Position numbers and translations under genes: made by a program | Shown: positions 7,856-17,097 of the stretch, piece by piece | Numbering within the stretch: position 1 is the stretch's first letter | Layout of the letters: each line of letters opens with the position of its first letter | Source: an uncultured Pseudomonadota bacterium | Lineage (GTDB): Bacteria > Pseudomonadota > Gammaproteobacteria > Burkholderiales > Burkholderiaceae_C | Direction of reading: 5' to 3' | DNA length: 64,000 nucleotides | NCBI GenBank assembly: GCA_945952465.1 | Contig: CAMFIB010000006.1 | Location: 1-64,000 of the forward strand | The notes under the pieces: model-generated | Database searches by the model: none | What the model saw: the letters and a program-made list of their open reading frames with translations, nothing else | What the model was told of the DNA's origin: nothing

Positions 7856-9754
7856 ATGAACCCGACCCGTCAATCGAACCGCCGTTTCGCATCGTTGGTG
7901 CTCGCACCCGCGATGCTGGCGATCATGGCCCTGGCACCGTCCGCACACGCCGCCGGCAAGCCCGTGACCTGGGAAGACATCGCCAACAGCGACAAGAGCA
8001 CCACCGAAGTCCTGACCTACGGCATCGGCCTGAAGGCACAGCGCCACAGCAAGCTGGCCAAGATCAACGCCAAGAACGTCAGCGCCCTGGTTCCGGCCTG
8101 GAGCTTCTCGTTCGGCGGTGAAAAGCAGCGCGGCCAGGAAGGCCAGGTTCTGGTGCAGGACGGCGTGATCTACATCAGCGCCTCCTACTCCCGCCTGTAC
8201 GCCGTTGACGCCCGCACCGGCAAGCGCCTGTGGCAATACGAGCACCGCCTGCCCGACGACATCCGCCCCTGCTGCGACGTCGTGAACCGCGGCCTGGCCA
8301 TCTATGGCAACAAGGTGTACATGGGCACGCTGGACGCGGGCATCGTGGCCATCAACAAGGACACCGGCAAGGTCGAGTGGAACAAGAAGTGGGGCGATCA
8401 CAAGATCGGCTACACGATGACGGGCGCGCCCTTCATCATCAAGGATCAAAAGACCGGCAAGATGCTGCTGGTGCACGGCTCGTCGGGTGACGAGTTCGGC
8501 GTGGTCGGCTGGCTGTTCGCCCGCGACACCGAAACCGGCGACGAAGTCTGGGCCCGCCCGATGGTCGAAGGCCACATGGGCCGCCTGAACGGCAAGGACA
8601 GCGTTGCCACCGGCGACCCGAAGGCACCGAGCTGGCCGAACGACCCGGCTTCGCCCACGGGCAAGGTCGAGGCCTGGAGCCATGGCGGCGGCGCCCCGTG
8701 GCAAACCCCGTCGTTCGACATCGAGAAGAACACCATCGTCGTCGGCACCGGCAACCCGGCACCCTGGAACACCTGGAAGCGCACCCCGGCCGGCGAAAAG
8801 CCGATCAACTTCCCCAGCCTGTATACCTCGGGCCAGGCCTATGTGGATGCCACGACCGGCGAACTCAAGGGCTTCTTCTCGCACACGCCGAACGACGCCT
8901 GGGACTTCTCCGGCAACAACTCGGTCGTGCTGTTCGACTTCAAGGATCCGAAGACGGGCAAGACGATCAAGGCTTCGGCCCACGCCGACCGCAACGGCTT
9001 CTTCTTCGTGACCGACCGCGAGAAGTTGTCGGCCGGTGGTGGCCACCCGTGGAAGCAGACCTCCATGCTGGCCGCCTACCCCTTCGTTGACGGCATCACC
9101 TGGACCAAGGGTTTCGACCTGAAGACCGGCATGCCCTCCGTGCCGGACGCACAGTACCCGCCGCTGCCGAAGGCTGGCGCCGACAAGGGTGACTCGATCT
9201 TCGTGTCCCCGCCGTTCCTGGGCGGCACCAACTGGATGCCGATGAGCTACAGCCCGGACACCGGCCTGTTCTACATCCCGGCAAACCACTGGGCCATGGA
9301 CTACTGGGCCGAGAACATCACGTACAAGGCCGGCGCCGCGTACCTGGGCCAGGGCTTCCGCATCAAGCGCCTGTTCGACGACCACGTCGGCACGCTGCGC
9401 GCGATCAACCCGCAGACCGGCAAGATCGCCTGGGAGCACAAGGAGAAGTTCCCGCTGTGGGCCGGCACGCTGACCACCGCTGGCGGCCTGCTGTTCACCG
9501 GTACCTCCGACGGCTACGTCAAGGCGTTCGACGCCAAGACCGGCAAGGAACTGTGGGCCTTCCAGACCGGCTCCGGCGTGGTCTCGGTGCCCGTCACCTG
9601 GGAAATGGACGGCGAGCAGTACGTCGGCATCCAGTCGGGCTACGGTGGCGCTGTGCCGCTGTGGGGCGGCGATATGGCCGAGCTGACCAAGCAGGTCAAC
9701 CAGGGCGGCTCCATGTGGGTCTTCAAGCTGCCGAAGCTGGTGGCCGGCAAGTAA
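7856..9754 (+). CDS. exaA: PQQ-dependent quinoprotein alcohol dehydrogenase (calcium type)
   Basis: Periplasmic type I alcohol dehydrogenase, 632 aa with a 33-34-residue signal peptide. It oxidises primary alcohols with PQQ and passes electrons to a c-type cytochrome. The eight-bladed propeller repeats (DAxTGKxxW) recur throughout. Vicinal cysteines at 139-140 form the PQQ-stacking disulfide of the family. Glu213, Asn300 and Asp350 match the calcium/catalytic residues of Pseudomonas ExaA after allowing for the signal peptide. Ser352 (WDFSGNN) stands where lanthanide enzymes have an extra Asp, so this is the calcium form. GAGGAAGAGG precedes the ATG. A strong terminator follows. PQQ biosynthesis genes are not in the window. 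Confidence 0.9.
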   Translation: MNPTRQSNRRFASLVLAPAMLAIMALAPSAHAAGKPVTWEDIANSDKSTTEVLTYGIGLKAQRHSKLAKINAKNVSALVPAWSFSFGGEKQRGQEGQVLVQDGVIYISASYSRLYAVDARTGKRLWQYEHRLPDDIRPCCDVVNRGLAIYGNKVYMGTLDAGIVAINKDTGKVEWNKKWGDHKIGYTMTGAPFIIKDQKTGKMLLVHGSSGDEFGVVGWLFARDTETGDEVWARPMVEGHMGRLNGKDSVATGDPKAPSWPNDPASPTGKVEAWSHGGGAPWQTPSFDIEKNTIVVGTGNPAPWNTWKRTPAGEKPINFPSLYTSGQAYVDATTGELKGFFSHTPNDAWDFSGNNSVVLFDFKDPKTGKTIKASAHADRNGFFFVTDREKLSAGGGHPWKQTSMLAAYPFVDGITWTKGFDLKTGMPSVPDAQYPPLPKAGADKGDSIFVSPPFLGGTNWMPMSYSPDTGLFYIPANHWAMDYWAENITYKAGAAYLGQGFRIKRLFDDHVGTLRAINPQTGKIAWEHKEKFPLWAGTLTTAGGLLFTGTSDGYVKAFDAKTGKELWAFQTGSGVVSVPVTWEMDGEQYVGIQSGYGGAVPLWGGDMAELTKQVNQGGSMWVFKLPKLVAGK

Positions 9755-9777
9755 TCACTTCGTGATGTGCTGACAAC

Positions 9778-9822
9778 GCAGGGCCGACGCGGGCGCAATC
9801 CGCGTCGGCCCTGCGCCTTTTC
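9778..9822 (+). terminator. Rho-independent terminator of exaA
   Basis: A perfect 15-bp stem (9778-9792 with 9800-9814) around the loop GCGCAAT is followed by GCCTTTT. It closes the exaA transcription unit 24 bases after the stop. The next two genes may rely on read-through or on their own promoter. Confidence 0.85.
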
Positions 9823-9845
9823 CAACCTTGAAAACCTTACCCACG

Positions 9846-10526
9846 ATGCCGCTCCACCGCCTCACCACACCGCGGGTTCTGCTGGCCCTGCTGGCCGCGC
9901 TGGCGCTCACGCCGGCCGCGCAGGCCGCAACGCCCAAGAAAGCCGCACAGCAGGCTCACCCCGCAGCAGCGCCCCACAGCGCCGCACCCGCAGAGGAAGC
10001 ACCCGCCCCGGCACCGGCGAAAATCGATGTGCTGGTCGTCAACGGCTGCCCGATCTGGCCGTACACCCGATGCCCCGGCGCCGATCTGCGCCATGCCGAT
10101 CTGTCGGCGAAAGATCTCGCCGGTGCCGACCTGCAAGGCGCCAACCTGACGCGCGCGGACCTGCGCGTGGCCAACCTGGCAGGCGCCAACCTCGACGGCG
10201 CCAATCTCACGGCCGCACGGCTCAACAAGGTCAATGCGCCGGCCTCCACCTTCCGTGGTGCCAACCTCACGGGAGCCGACCTTGAATTCGGCCGGCTGAT
10301 GCACGTCGACTTCTCGGATGCCAACTTCACCGGCGCCCGGCTGGAAGCGGCACGCGCCAACTTCTCCTGGTTCAAGCGTGCCAAGCTGATCGGCGCCAAC
10401 ATGCAGGAAGCCAAGTTCAACGCGACCACCCTGCAAGACGCCGTGATGGAAGGCAACGTGCTGCGCTACGCGATCTTCCCCGACTCCTTCTTCGAGGGCT
10501 GCAAGGGCTGCCCCACCGACTGGTAA
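9846..10526 (+). CDS. Secreted pentapeptide-repeat protein
   Basis: 226 aa counted from the ATG at 9846; an in-frame TTG at 9828 is possible, and neither has a clear Shine-Dalgarno. There is a signal peptide (about 1-27, ending AAQAA), an Ala/Pro/His-rich linker to about residue 60, then roughly 25 A(D/N)LxX pentapeptide repeats (78-210), predicting a right-handed beta-helix. Cysteine pairs at 68/76 and 219/222 bracket the helix and could be disulfides in the periplasm. It lies between exaA and the pedF-like gene, five bases from the latter, so a role with the periplasmic alcohol-oxidation system is inferred. I know no assigned function. Confidence 0.8.
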   Translation: MPLHRLTTPRVLLALLAALALTPAAQAATPKKAAQQAHPAAAPHSAAPAEEAPAPAPAKIDVLVVNGCPIWPYTRCPGADLRHADLSAKDLAGADLQGANLTRADLRVANLAGANLDGANLTAARLNKVNAPASTFRGANLTGADLEFGRLMHVDFSDANFTGARLEAARANFSWFKRAKLIGANMQEAKFNATTLQDAVMEGNVLRYAIFPDSFFEGCKGCPTDW

Positions 10527-10531
10527 CCCGA

Positions 10532-11011
10532 ATGGCACTCACATTTTCCAGGCTGACCGGCCTGACCGCGGCGCTGGCCGCCACCCTGCTCGCCGCGGCT
10601 GCATTCGCAAGCCCCGGCACCGACACCTCCGGCCTGCCACCGCTGGGCCCGGAGTGGAGACCGTCCAACCCCTACCGCGGCAACGAGGCGGTAGCCGCCA
10701 TCGGCAAGGAAATCTTCACGGAGAACTGCGTGCGCTGCCACGGCGCCGACGCCACCGGGCGCAGTTCGATTGGCGCCAACCTGCAGCTGGTCGGCCGCTT
10801 CTGCCGCCGCATCAGCGATGAAACGCTGGTGCCGCGCTGTCTGGCGGATGCCGACGACTACTTCCGGCGGTCCGTGCAGGGCGGGAAAATACGGCTCGGC
10901 CTCACCTACATGCCGCCGTGGAAAGACGTCTTCTCGCAAGAGGAGATCTGGGCACTGCGCACGTATGTGGAATTGCTGAGCATCACGGCACGCGACGCCA
11001 ACCGGCAATAG
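10532..11011 (+). CDS. pedF: Periplasmic cytochrome c, PedF/c-550-like
   Basis: 159 aa with signal peptide (about 1-26) and a single heme site, Cys66, Cys69 and His70 (CVRCH). Met127 in TYMPPW is the likely sixth ligand. The GLPPLGPEWR..NPYRG lead-in and the SQEEIWALRTYVE tail resemble my recollection of cytochrome c-550 PedF found with quinoprotein alcohol dehydrogenases. It would take electrons from ExaA towards the terminal oxidase. It follows the pentapeptide-repeat gene by five bases, so the two are co-transcribed. The exact subfamily is from memory, not a search. Confidence 0.75.
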   Translation: MALTFSRLTGLTAALAATLLAAAAFASPGTDTSGLPPLGPEWRPSNPYRGNEAVAAIGKEIFTENCVRCHGADATGRSSIGANLQLVGRFCRRISDETLVPRCLADADDYFRRSVQGGKIRLGLTYMPPWKDVFSQEEIWALRTYVELLSITARDANRQ

Positions 11012-11017
11012 CGCAGC

Positions 11018-12262
11018 CTATGGCGCGAGCGTGGCCTCACGCTCGCGCAGTGCCGCCTCGCGCTGGTCGATGTAGCCGCGCGTGAGCGGCACGTTTTCCT
11101 GGCGCGGCGCGAGCTGCACCTGGAAGATGGCGATGTCCTGGTAGCGGAAAGCCGCCTCGGCCATGGACAGGTAGTACTCCCACATGCGGCAGAAACGCTC
11201 GTCGTACAGCGCCACGGCCTCGGCGCGGCGTGCCATGAAACGGTTGTGCCAATGGCGCAGCGTGGTGGCGTAGTGCAGCCGCAGCACCTCGATGTCGGTG
11301 ACGATCAGGCCAGAGCGCTCGATCGCCGGCGTGAATTCCGACAATGAGGGCAGATGCCCGCCGGGGAAGATGTACTTCTCGATCCACGGGTTGTTGAAGT
11401 CCGGGACGTCGGAGTTGCCGATGAAGTGCAGCAGCATCACGCCGTCGTCCTTCAGCAGCGCGCGGCACTGCCTGAAAAAGGCATCGTGGTAATGCAGCCC
11501 GACATGTTCGAACATGCCGACGGAAACGATGCGATCGAATGTTCCTCCGGTGCTGCGGTAGTCCTCCAGCCGGTACTCGACCGGCGCATTGCCGGCGTTC
11601 GCCTTCGCGTAGGCCAGTTGCTCGGTCGACAGCGTGACGCCGGTCACATGGCCGGCGCCGGCCACCTGCGCGAGGTAGCGCGACAGGCCACCCCAGCCGC
11701 AGCCAATGTCGAGCACCCGGTGGCCGGGTTCGACCAGCAGCTTGGCGGCGATGTGGCGCTTCTTGGCGAGCTGGGCGTCGTCCAGGCTTTGCTCGGGCGT
11801 CTCGAAGTAGGCGCAGGAGTACTGGCGGTCGCGGTCCAGGAACAGCGCATAGAGCCGGTCGTCGAGGTCGTAGTGGTGGGCGACGTTGGCACGGGCCTTC
11901 TGCGGCAGGTTGTTCTGCAAGAACCGCCGCAGCCCCATGCGCAGCCGGTCCAGCGTGCGCACAGCGAGGTTGGGCTGCACATGCTTCGCGTCTTGCAGCA
12001 GCAGCGTCAGCACGTCGTAGATGGTGCCCTCTTCCACCACCAGCCGCTGATCCATGAACAGCTCGCCGAGCTGCAGGTCGGGGTCGAGCAGCAGGTCGAT
12101 CACCGCGCGGCCAGTGGTCAGCCGGATCGCGGCGCGCACGCCGCCTTCGCCGTTGCCCAGCGTGTGCCGCTCGCCGGTGGGCAGGGTGACGCGCAACTCG
12201 CCGCGCCGCACCAGGGGCCGCAAGGCCCGCATCAGCATCGACGAAGCGATCCGGGCGAGCAT
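11018..12262 (-). CDS. cfa: Cyclopropane-fatty-acyl-phospholipid synthase family methyltransferase
   Basis: A 414-aa SAM-dependent methyltransferase. The N-terminal domain (to about 130) is of the CFA-synthase type (LGELFMDQRLVVEEGT). The catalytic domain has AHHYDLDDRLYALFLD, SAM motif I VLDIGCGWGGL and SVGMFEHVG. These match enzymes that methylenate membrane unsaturated fatty acids, though related family members act on other lipids. The start lies 16 bases after rpe on the same strand, so it probably shares the rpe transcript. It meets pedF tail to tail with six bases between stops. Confidence 0.85.
   Translation of the reverse strand: MLARIASSMLMRALRPLVRRGELRVTLPTGERHTLGNGEGGVRAAIRLTTGRAVIDLLLDPDLQLGELFMDQRLVVEEGTIYDVLTLLLQDAKHVQPNLAVRTLDRLRMGLRRFLQNNLPQKARANVAHHYDLDDRLYALFLDRDRQYSCAYFETPEQSLDDAQLAKKRHIAAKLLVEPGHRVLDIGCGWGGLSRYLAQVAGAGHVTGVTLSTEQLAYAKANAGNAPVEYRLEDYRSTGGTFDRIVSVGMFEHVGLHYHDAFFRQCRALLKDDGVMLLHFIGNSDVPDFNNPWIEKYIFPGGHLPSLSEFTPAIERSGLIVTDIEVLRLHYATTLRHWHNRFMARRAEAVALYDERFCRMWEYYLSMAEAAFRYQDIAIFQVQLAPRQENVPLTRGYIDQREAALREREATLAP
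11023..11048. terminator. Perfect 11-bp inverted repeat at the pedF/cfa convergence
   Basis: GCGCGAGCGTG (11023-11033) pairs exactly with 11038-11048 around a GCCT loop. It is within the last cfa codons and just after the pedF stop. It could halt transcription from either side, although no U-run follows. Confidence 0.35.
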
Positions 12263-12278
12263 CTTGGCGGGGCGCTCG

Positions 12279-12977
12279 TCAGCGGCCTGCGAGGGCGACG
12301 CGCATCGAGTCGATGACGGCGCGGTAGTCGGGCTTGCCGAAGATCGCGCTGCCGGCGACGAAGGTGTCGGCGCCGGCAGCCGCCACCCGCGCGATGTTGT
12401 CGGGCTTGATGCCGCCGTCGACCTCGAGCCGGATGTCCTTGCCGCTGGCGGCGATGCGTTTGCGCACGTCTTCGATCTTGCGCAGCGCGGAGTCGATGAA
12501 GCCCTGGCCGCCGAAGCCGGGGTTGACGCTCATGATCAGCACCAGGTCGATGTCGTCGATCACCCAGTCGAGCACGTCGAGCGGCTCGGCCGGGTTGAAC
12601 ACCAGGCCGGGCTTGCAGCCGGCGGCGCGGATCGCCTGGATGCTGCGGTGCACGTGGGTGGAGGCGTCGGGGTGGAAGCTGATGTAGTCGGCGCCGGCCT
12701 CGGCGAAGGCGGCGGCCAGCGCATCGACCGGCTGGATCATCAGGTGCACGTCGATCGGCACGGCCACGCCCTCGGGCGTCCTGGCGTACGGCTTCAGCGC
12801 CTGGCAGACCATGGGGCCGAACGTGAGGTTAGGCACGTAGTGGTTGTCCATCACGTCGAAGTGGATCCAGTCGGCACCGGCCGCGACGACGTTTTTCACC
12901 TCTTCGCCAAGCCGCGCGAAGTCGGCCGACAGGATGGAGGGGGCGATGCGGAATTCGGAGCGGGTCGGGGCGGTCAT
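12279..12977 (-). CDS. rpe: Ribulose-phosphate 3-epimerase
   Basis: Interconverts ribulose-5-phosphate and xylulose-5-phosphate in the pentose phosphate pathway. TIM barrel of 232 aa with [25 protein letters not shown] (metal-binding His/Asp), [15 protein letters not shown], and LEVDGGI with the catalytic Asp. In many beta- and gammaproteobacteria rpe precedes gph and trpE. Here about 5.3 kb (cfa, the alcohol module and a regulator) separates it from gph. It is divergent from apaG with a 55-base gap. Confidence 0.95.
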   Translation of the reverse strand: MTAPTRSEFRIAPSILSADFARLGEEVKNVVAAGADWIHFDVMDNHYVPNLTFGPMVCQALKPYARTPEGVAVPIDVHLMIQPVDALAAAFAEAGADYISFHPDASTHVHRSIQAIRAAGCKPGLVFNPAEPLDVLDWVIDDIDLVLIMSVNPGFGGQGFIDSALRKIEDVRKRIAASGKDIRLEVDGGIKPDNIARVAAAGADTFVAGSAIFGKPDYRAVIDSMRVALAGR

Positions 12978-13032
12978 GTCCCGGCCATTCTCGCAAATTC
13001 GGGCCGCTGCCGTGTCGCGTTAGGATGCGGTG

Positions 13033-13428
13033 ATGGCGAGTTGTGAATTCCGTGTGAAGGTGGCGCCGCAGTACCGGCCCGAACAATCCGACCCCGACGA
13101 GGGGGTGTACGGCTTCGTCTACACCGTGACGATCTCCAACGTGGGCGAGGTCACCGGCCAGTTGCTGACGCGCCATTGGGTGATCTGCGACGCCAACGGC
13201 CATGTGGAAGAGGTGCGCGGGGACGGCGTGGTCGGCCACCAGCCGGTGCTCAAGCCCGGCGAATCCTTCCAGTACACCAGCGGCACCCGGCTGCGCACCG
13301 CCACCGGCACCATGCACGGCACCTATTTCTGCGAGACCGAGGACGGCACGGCTTTTGAAGCCCGCATTCCCATGTTCGTGCTCGACGCCGGAGATGCCGC
13401 CGGCGCCGCTCCGCGCGTGCTGCACTGA
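13033..13428 (+). CDS. apaG: ApaG family protein
   Basis: 131 aa, matching the fibronectin-III-like ApaG fold (F..Y..TISNVGEVTGQLLTRHWVICDANG, then GVVGHQPVLKPGESFQYTSG, then GTMHGTYF). Genetically linked to magnesium/cobalt efflux (CorD) in enterobacteria, but the biochemical role is not settled. AGGA sits eight bases before the ATG. A GTG one codon upstream is less likely. It is divergent from rpe. After its stop, 13429-13611 holds only a GC-rich inverted repeat (GGCCGGCCACGGCCGGC) and no gene. Confidence 0.9.
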   Translation: MASCEFRVKVAPQYRPEQSDPDEGVYGFVYTVTISNVGEVTGQLLTRHWVICDANGHVEEVRGDGVVGHQPVLKPGESFQYTSGTRLRTATGTMHGTYFCETEDGTAFEARIPMFVLDAGDAAGAAPRVLH

Positions 13429-13611
13429 GGCGCTGAAGCACCCGCCCGCCCGCGGGCGCCTAAGGCCCCACGCGGAGTCGTCCTTGTCCTACAGGCGGCC
13501 AGAGGGAACGCGGTTACATTGCGACGCATTGTTTGCCGCGCACCGTGCCTGCGGTTCTCAGCGCGCCGGCCGGCCACGGCCGGCACAGCCCAACCGAAGG
13601 AAAGCCCCGAC

Positions 13612-14910
13612 ATGAATGAACTGATGGCCGTGTGGGCCGACTGGGCGGCCTGGCTCAAGCCATCGGCCGGCCTGCCGACGCTGCAATGGTCCTTGCTGCT
13701 CGCGGTGGCGGCCATCGCCGGCCACGTGGTGCAGCGCTACACCGGCCTGCCCAAGGTGCTGGGCTATTCGGTGGTGGGCACGCTGGCCGGCCTGGCCGGT
13801 TTCAGCGGCGCGATCTGGCCGCTGCAGGGCATCGGCCTGTTCCTGGTCGAACTCGGCATTGCCGTGGTGCTGTTCGAGGCCGGCAGCCGCATCCCGCTGC
13901 GCTGGTTCCGCCACAACCCGATGGTGCTGGTGCAGAGCCTCACCGAAAGCGCCGTCACCTTCATCGCGGTCTACCAGGCGATGCGCTGGCTGGGGGTGGA
14001 CCACAACGTGGCCGGCCCGCTGGCGCTGGTGGCCATGGCGGCCTCCCCCGCCGTGCTGACCCGCGTGGTGATGGACACCCGCGCCGCCGGCCCGGTGACC
14101 GAGCGCGCGGTGGTGCTCTCCACCCTCTCCACGCTGTATGCGCTGACGCTGTGCAACGCCAAGGCCGGGCTCATGGACCGGCCGCACACCGGCCTGACCG
14201 ACACGCTGTACCCGGTGATCGTGGTGCTGGGCATTTCGCTGATCGTCGGCGCGCTGCTGGCGCTGATGCTGCGCACCGCGATGCGCGTGATGAGCGCCAC
14301 CAGCGAGAACACCGCGATGCTGTTGCTGGCGCTGATCGCCGCGGCCACCGCGCTGGCCGCGCACTTCGGCGGCTCCGCGCCGCTGGCCGCGCTGATCGGC
14401 GGCATGCTGCTGAAACAGCTCAACCCCAAGCCCTGGGCCTGGCCGCGCCAGCTCGGCACCGCGTCGAGCATTCTCATCATGCTGATGTTCGTGCTGGTCT
14501 CCACCGTGGCCGCGCAGGCCGACTGGAGCCGCCCGGTGGCCGGCCTGGTGCTGGCGCTGGTGCTGGTGCGCGCGCTGGCCAAGGTGTTCGGCGTGGCGCT
14601 GGCCAACCCCGGCAGCGGCGCGCGGTTCACGCAGGCGCTGTGGGTGGGCTGCGCGATGTCGCCCATGTCGTCGGTCGCGCTGCTGCTGGTGTCGCAGTTC
14701 GCGTCGGCCTCGCAAACGCTGGGGCCGCGCATCGCCCGCATCGGCCTGCCGGCCATCCTGCTGATGGAAGTGGCCGGCGCGGTGATGGCCACCATCGTGC
14801 TGTACCGCGCCGGCGAAAGCTCCAAGCCGTGGGCGCCGCTGGCCACCGCGCTGTCGGGCAGCTCGCCACCGCCGGCCGGCGCCGACACGGCAGGAGGGCG
14901 CGAAGCGTGA
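13612..14910 (+). CDS. Cation:proton antiporter (CPA2 family)
   Basis: 432 aa with about 12 hydrophobic segments spread from residue 25 to 415, matching Na+/H+ exchanger-type inner-membrane antiporters. The N-terminal half shows [15 protein letters not shown] and [21 protein letters not shown], the substrate-site region of the KefB/CPA2 group. There is no cytoplasmic RCK domain. The ATG at 13612 is preceded by GAAGGAAAG. An upstream in-frame ATG at 13519 would add a non-hydrophobic Arg-rich leader and is rejected. Its stop overlaps the GTG of ybdK. Confidence 0.8.
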   Translation: MNELMAVWADWAAWLKPSAGLPTLQWSLLLAVAAIAGHVVQRYTGLPKVLGYSVVGTLAGLAGFSGAIWPLQGIGLFLVELGIAVVLFEAGSRIPLRWFRHNPMVLVQSLTESAVTFIAVYQAMRWLGVDHNVAGPLALVAMAASPAVLTRVVMDTRAAGPVTERAVVLSTLSTLYALTLCNAKAGLMDRPHTGLTDTLYPVIVVLGISLIVGALLALMLRTAMRVMSATSENTAMLLLALIAAATALAAHFGGSAPLAALIGGMLLKQLNPKPWAWPRQLGTASSILIMLMFVLVSTVAAQADWSRPVAGLVLALVLVRALAKVFGVALANPGSGARFTQALWVGCAMSPMSSVALLLVSQFASASQTLGPRIARIGLPAILLMEVAGAVMATIVLYRAGESSKPWAPLATALSGSSPPPAGADTAGGREA

Positions 14911-16073
14911 GCGCCAACCCCAACCCCGTGAAACCGCCGGCCGCACCGGCCGCGCTGGAGCCGTTCAGCCACTCGGCCGCGCTGACGCTGGGCGTGGAGC
15001 TGGAGCTGCAGCTCGTGAACACGCACGACTACGACCTGGCGCCGTATGCCGACGACATGATCCGCCTCATGTCCTCGCACAGGCTGCCGGGCAGCGTGGT
15101 GCCTGAAATGACCACCGGCATGATCGAGATCTCGACCGGCGTCTGCCAGTCGTCGTCGGAAGTGCTGGGCCAGCTCTCGCAGATCCGCGACGCGCTGGTG
15201 AAAAGCGCCGACAAGCTCAACATCGCGGTGGTCGGCGGCGGCACCCACCCCTTCCAGGAATGGCACCAGCGCCGCATTTACGACAAGCCGCGTTTCCGCG
15301 AGCTGTCGGCGCTGTACGGCTACCTCTCCAAGCAGTTCACCATCTTCGGCCAGCATGTGCACGTGGGCTGCCCCGACGCCGACTCGGCGCTGCTGCTGCT
15401 GCACCGCATGTCGCGCTACATCCCGCACTTCATCGCGCTGTCGGCGTCGTCGCCCTACGTGCAGGGGCACGACACCGCGTTCGACTCGGCGCGGCTCAAC
15501 TCGGTGTTCGCGTTCCCGCTGTCGGGCCGCGCGCCCTTCGCGCTGACCTGGGACGCCTTCAGCGCCTACTTCGACAAGATGACCCGCACCGGCGTGGTCA
15601 AGGGCATGAAGGACTTCTACTGGGACATCCGGCCCAAGCCCGAGTTCGGCACCATCGAGATCCGCGTGTTCGACACGCCGCTCACCGTGGAACGCGCGGC
15701 CGCGCTGGCCGGCTTCGTGCAGTCGCTGGCGGCCTGGCTGATGCACGACCACCCCTTCCAGCCCAGCGACGACGACTACCTGGTCTACACCTACAACCGC
15801 TTCCAGGCCTGCCGCTTCGGGCTCGACGCGATCTACGTCGACCCCGCCACCGGCGAACACATGCCGCTGCGCGACCACATCCTGCTGACCATGAACGCCC
15901 TGTCGTCGCATGCCGACCACCTCGGCGCCTCGGCCGCCGTGCAATTGCTGCGCGCCGACGTGAACCGCAGCCACAACGACGCCCGCTGGCTGCGCGAGCG
16001 GCAGACCCGGGAACGGCTGCTGGCCGAGGTCATCCGGCAGGCGGCGCAGAAGTTTCGCGGCCTGCCCGGCTGA
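14907..16073 (+). CDS. ybdK: Carboxylate-amine ligase, YbdK/GCS2 family
   Basis: 388 aa, a glutamate-cysteine ligase-like enzyme. E. coli YbdK has weak gamma-glutamylcysteine synthetase activity, so the true substrate is uncertain. Conserved segments: [11 protein letters not shown] near the N-terminus, [30 protein letters not shown], and [13 protein letters not shown]. The GTG start at 14907 has GGAGGG upstream and forms a GTGA overlap with the antiporter. The pairing with an antiporter resembles glutathione-gated potassium systems, but only as a loose analogy. Confidence 0.85.
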   Translation: MSANPNPVKPPAAPAALEPFSHSAALTLGVELELQLVNTHDYDLAPYADDMIRLMSSHRLPGSVVPEMTTGMIEISTGVCQSSSEVLGQLSQIRDALVKSADKLNIAVVGGGTHPFQEWHQRRIYDKPRFRELSALYGYLSKQFTIFGQHVHVGCPDADSALLLLHRMSRYIPHFIALSASSPYVQGHDTAFDSARLNSVFAFPLSGRAPFALTWDAFSAYFDKMTRTGVVKGMKDFYWDIRPKPEFGTIEIRVFDTPLTVERAAALAGFVQSLAAWLMHDHPFQPSDDDYLVYTYNRFQACRFGLDAIYVDPATGEHMPLRDHILLTMNALSSHADHLGASAAVQLLRADVNRSHNDARWLRERQTRERLLAEVIRQAAQKFRGLPG

Positions 16074-16099
16074 ACGCCGAACCGGGCGCATAGCCCGTT

Positions 16100-17095
16100 A
16101 TGCTCGACCCTTCCATGGGTGAGTTCGACCTGATCGCACGTTATTTCGCGCGGCCCCTGCCTCAGGGCTCGGCCGGCGGCGCCATCGCGCTCGGCACCGG
16201 CGACGACTGCGCGCTGCTGGCGCCCGCGCCGGGCATGCACCTGGCCGTTTCCAGCGACATGCTGGTCGAGGGCCGGCACTTCCTCTCCACCGTCGATCCC
16301 GCGCGGCTGGGCCACAAGGCGCTGGCCGTCAACCTGAGCGACCTCGCCGCCTGCGGCGCCGAACCGCTGGGCTGCACGCTGGCGCTGGCGCTGCCGCGCG
16401 CCGATGCGGCTTTCCTCGACGGTTTCTCGCGCGGCCTGTGGGCGCTGGCCGACGCCGCCGGCTGCCCGCTGGTCGGCGGCGACACCACCCAGGGCCCGCT
16501 CAACCTGTGCATCACCGTGTTCGGCCAGGTGCCGGCCGGCCAGGCGCTGCTGCGCCGAGGCGCGAAGGCCGGCGACCAGATCTGGGTCAGCGGCACGGTG
16601 GGCGACGCGCGGCTCGCGCTCGAGGTGTTCCGCGGCACGCTCGCACTCCCCGGCGACGCCTTCGACGCGGTGCGCGAGCGCATGGAGCGCCCCACCCCGC
16701 GCGTGGCGCTCGGCGTGGCGCTGCGCGGCGTGGCAACCGCCGCCATCGACGTGAGCGACGGCCTGCTCGGCGACCTGTCGCACCTGCTGCGCGCGTCCGG
16801 CGTTGGCGCCACGGTGCAAGCCGGCGTCGCCATGACGACCGGCGCCACCAGCGCCCACCTGAAAGCGCTCGGCGCCGAACGCTGCGCCGCCTTCGCGCTG
16901 TCTGGCGGCGACGACTACGAACTGGTCTTCACGGCGCCCGCGTCGGCCGCCGACGCGGTGCGCGCCGCCGGCGCGGCCACCAGCACGCCGGTCACGCCCA
17001 TCGGCCGCATCGACGCCGAAGCCGGCCTGCGCGTGGTGGACGCCAGCGGCCGGCCGCTGGACCGCGCGTTCTCTTCCTTTGACCATTTCGCCTGA
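16100..17095 (+). CDS. thiL: Thiamine-monophosphate kinase
   Basis: Phosphorylates thiamine monophosphate to thiamine diphosphate, the last cofactor step. 331 aa in the AIR-synthase/PurM fold: GEFDLIARYF start, GTGDDCALL metal site, SSDMLVEGRHF, NLSDLAACGAEP, VGGDTTQG, AIDVSDGLLGDL and SGGDDYELVF. An internal ATG at 16115 begins exactly at MGEFDLI and is an equally plausible start. Neither has a strong Shine-Dalgarno. It is followed within two bases by pgpA, a common thiL-pgpA pairing. Confidence 0.95.
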   Translation: MLDPSMGEFDLIARYFARPLPQGSAGGAIALGTGDDCALLAPAPGMHLAVSSDMLVEGRHFLSTVDPARLGHKALAVNLSDLAACGAEPLGCTLALALPRADAAFLDGFSRGLWALADAAGCPLVGGDTTQGPLNLCITVFGQVPAGQALLRRGAKAGDQIWVSGTVGDARLALEVFRGTLALPGDAFDAVRERMERPTPRVALGVALRGVATAAIDVSDGLLGDLSHLLRASGVGATVQAGVAMTTGATSAHLKALGAERCAAFALSGGDDYELVFTAPASAADAVRAAGAATSTPVTPIGRIDAEAGLRVVDASGRPLDRAFSSFDHFA

Positions 17096-17097
17096 GC

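Noticed and set aside
7856-9754. Lanthanide-dependent methanol dehydrogenase (XoxF)
   Set aside because: The catalytic-site neighbour is Ser352, not Asp, and the signature segments match ExaA/PedE better.
11018-12262. Cfa gene as part of the alcohol-oxidation module
   Set aside because: It is on the opposite strand and 16 bases downstream of rpe, so it belongs with rpe; the six-base gap to pedF is convergent.
13632-16073. 813-codon plus-strand ORF joining antiporter and ybdK regions
   Set aside because: Its N-terminal half is an out-of-frame reading of the antiporter; only the ybdK part is real, starting with GTG 14907.
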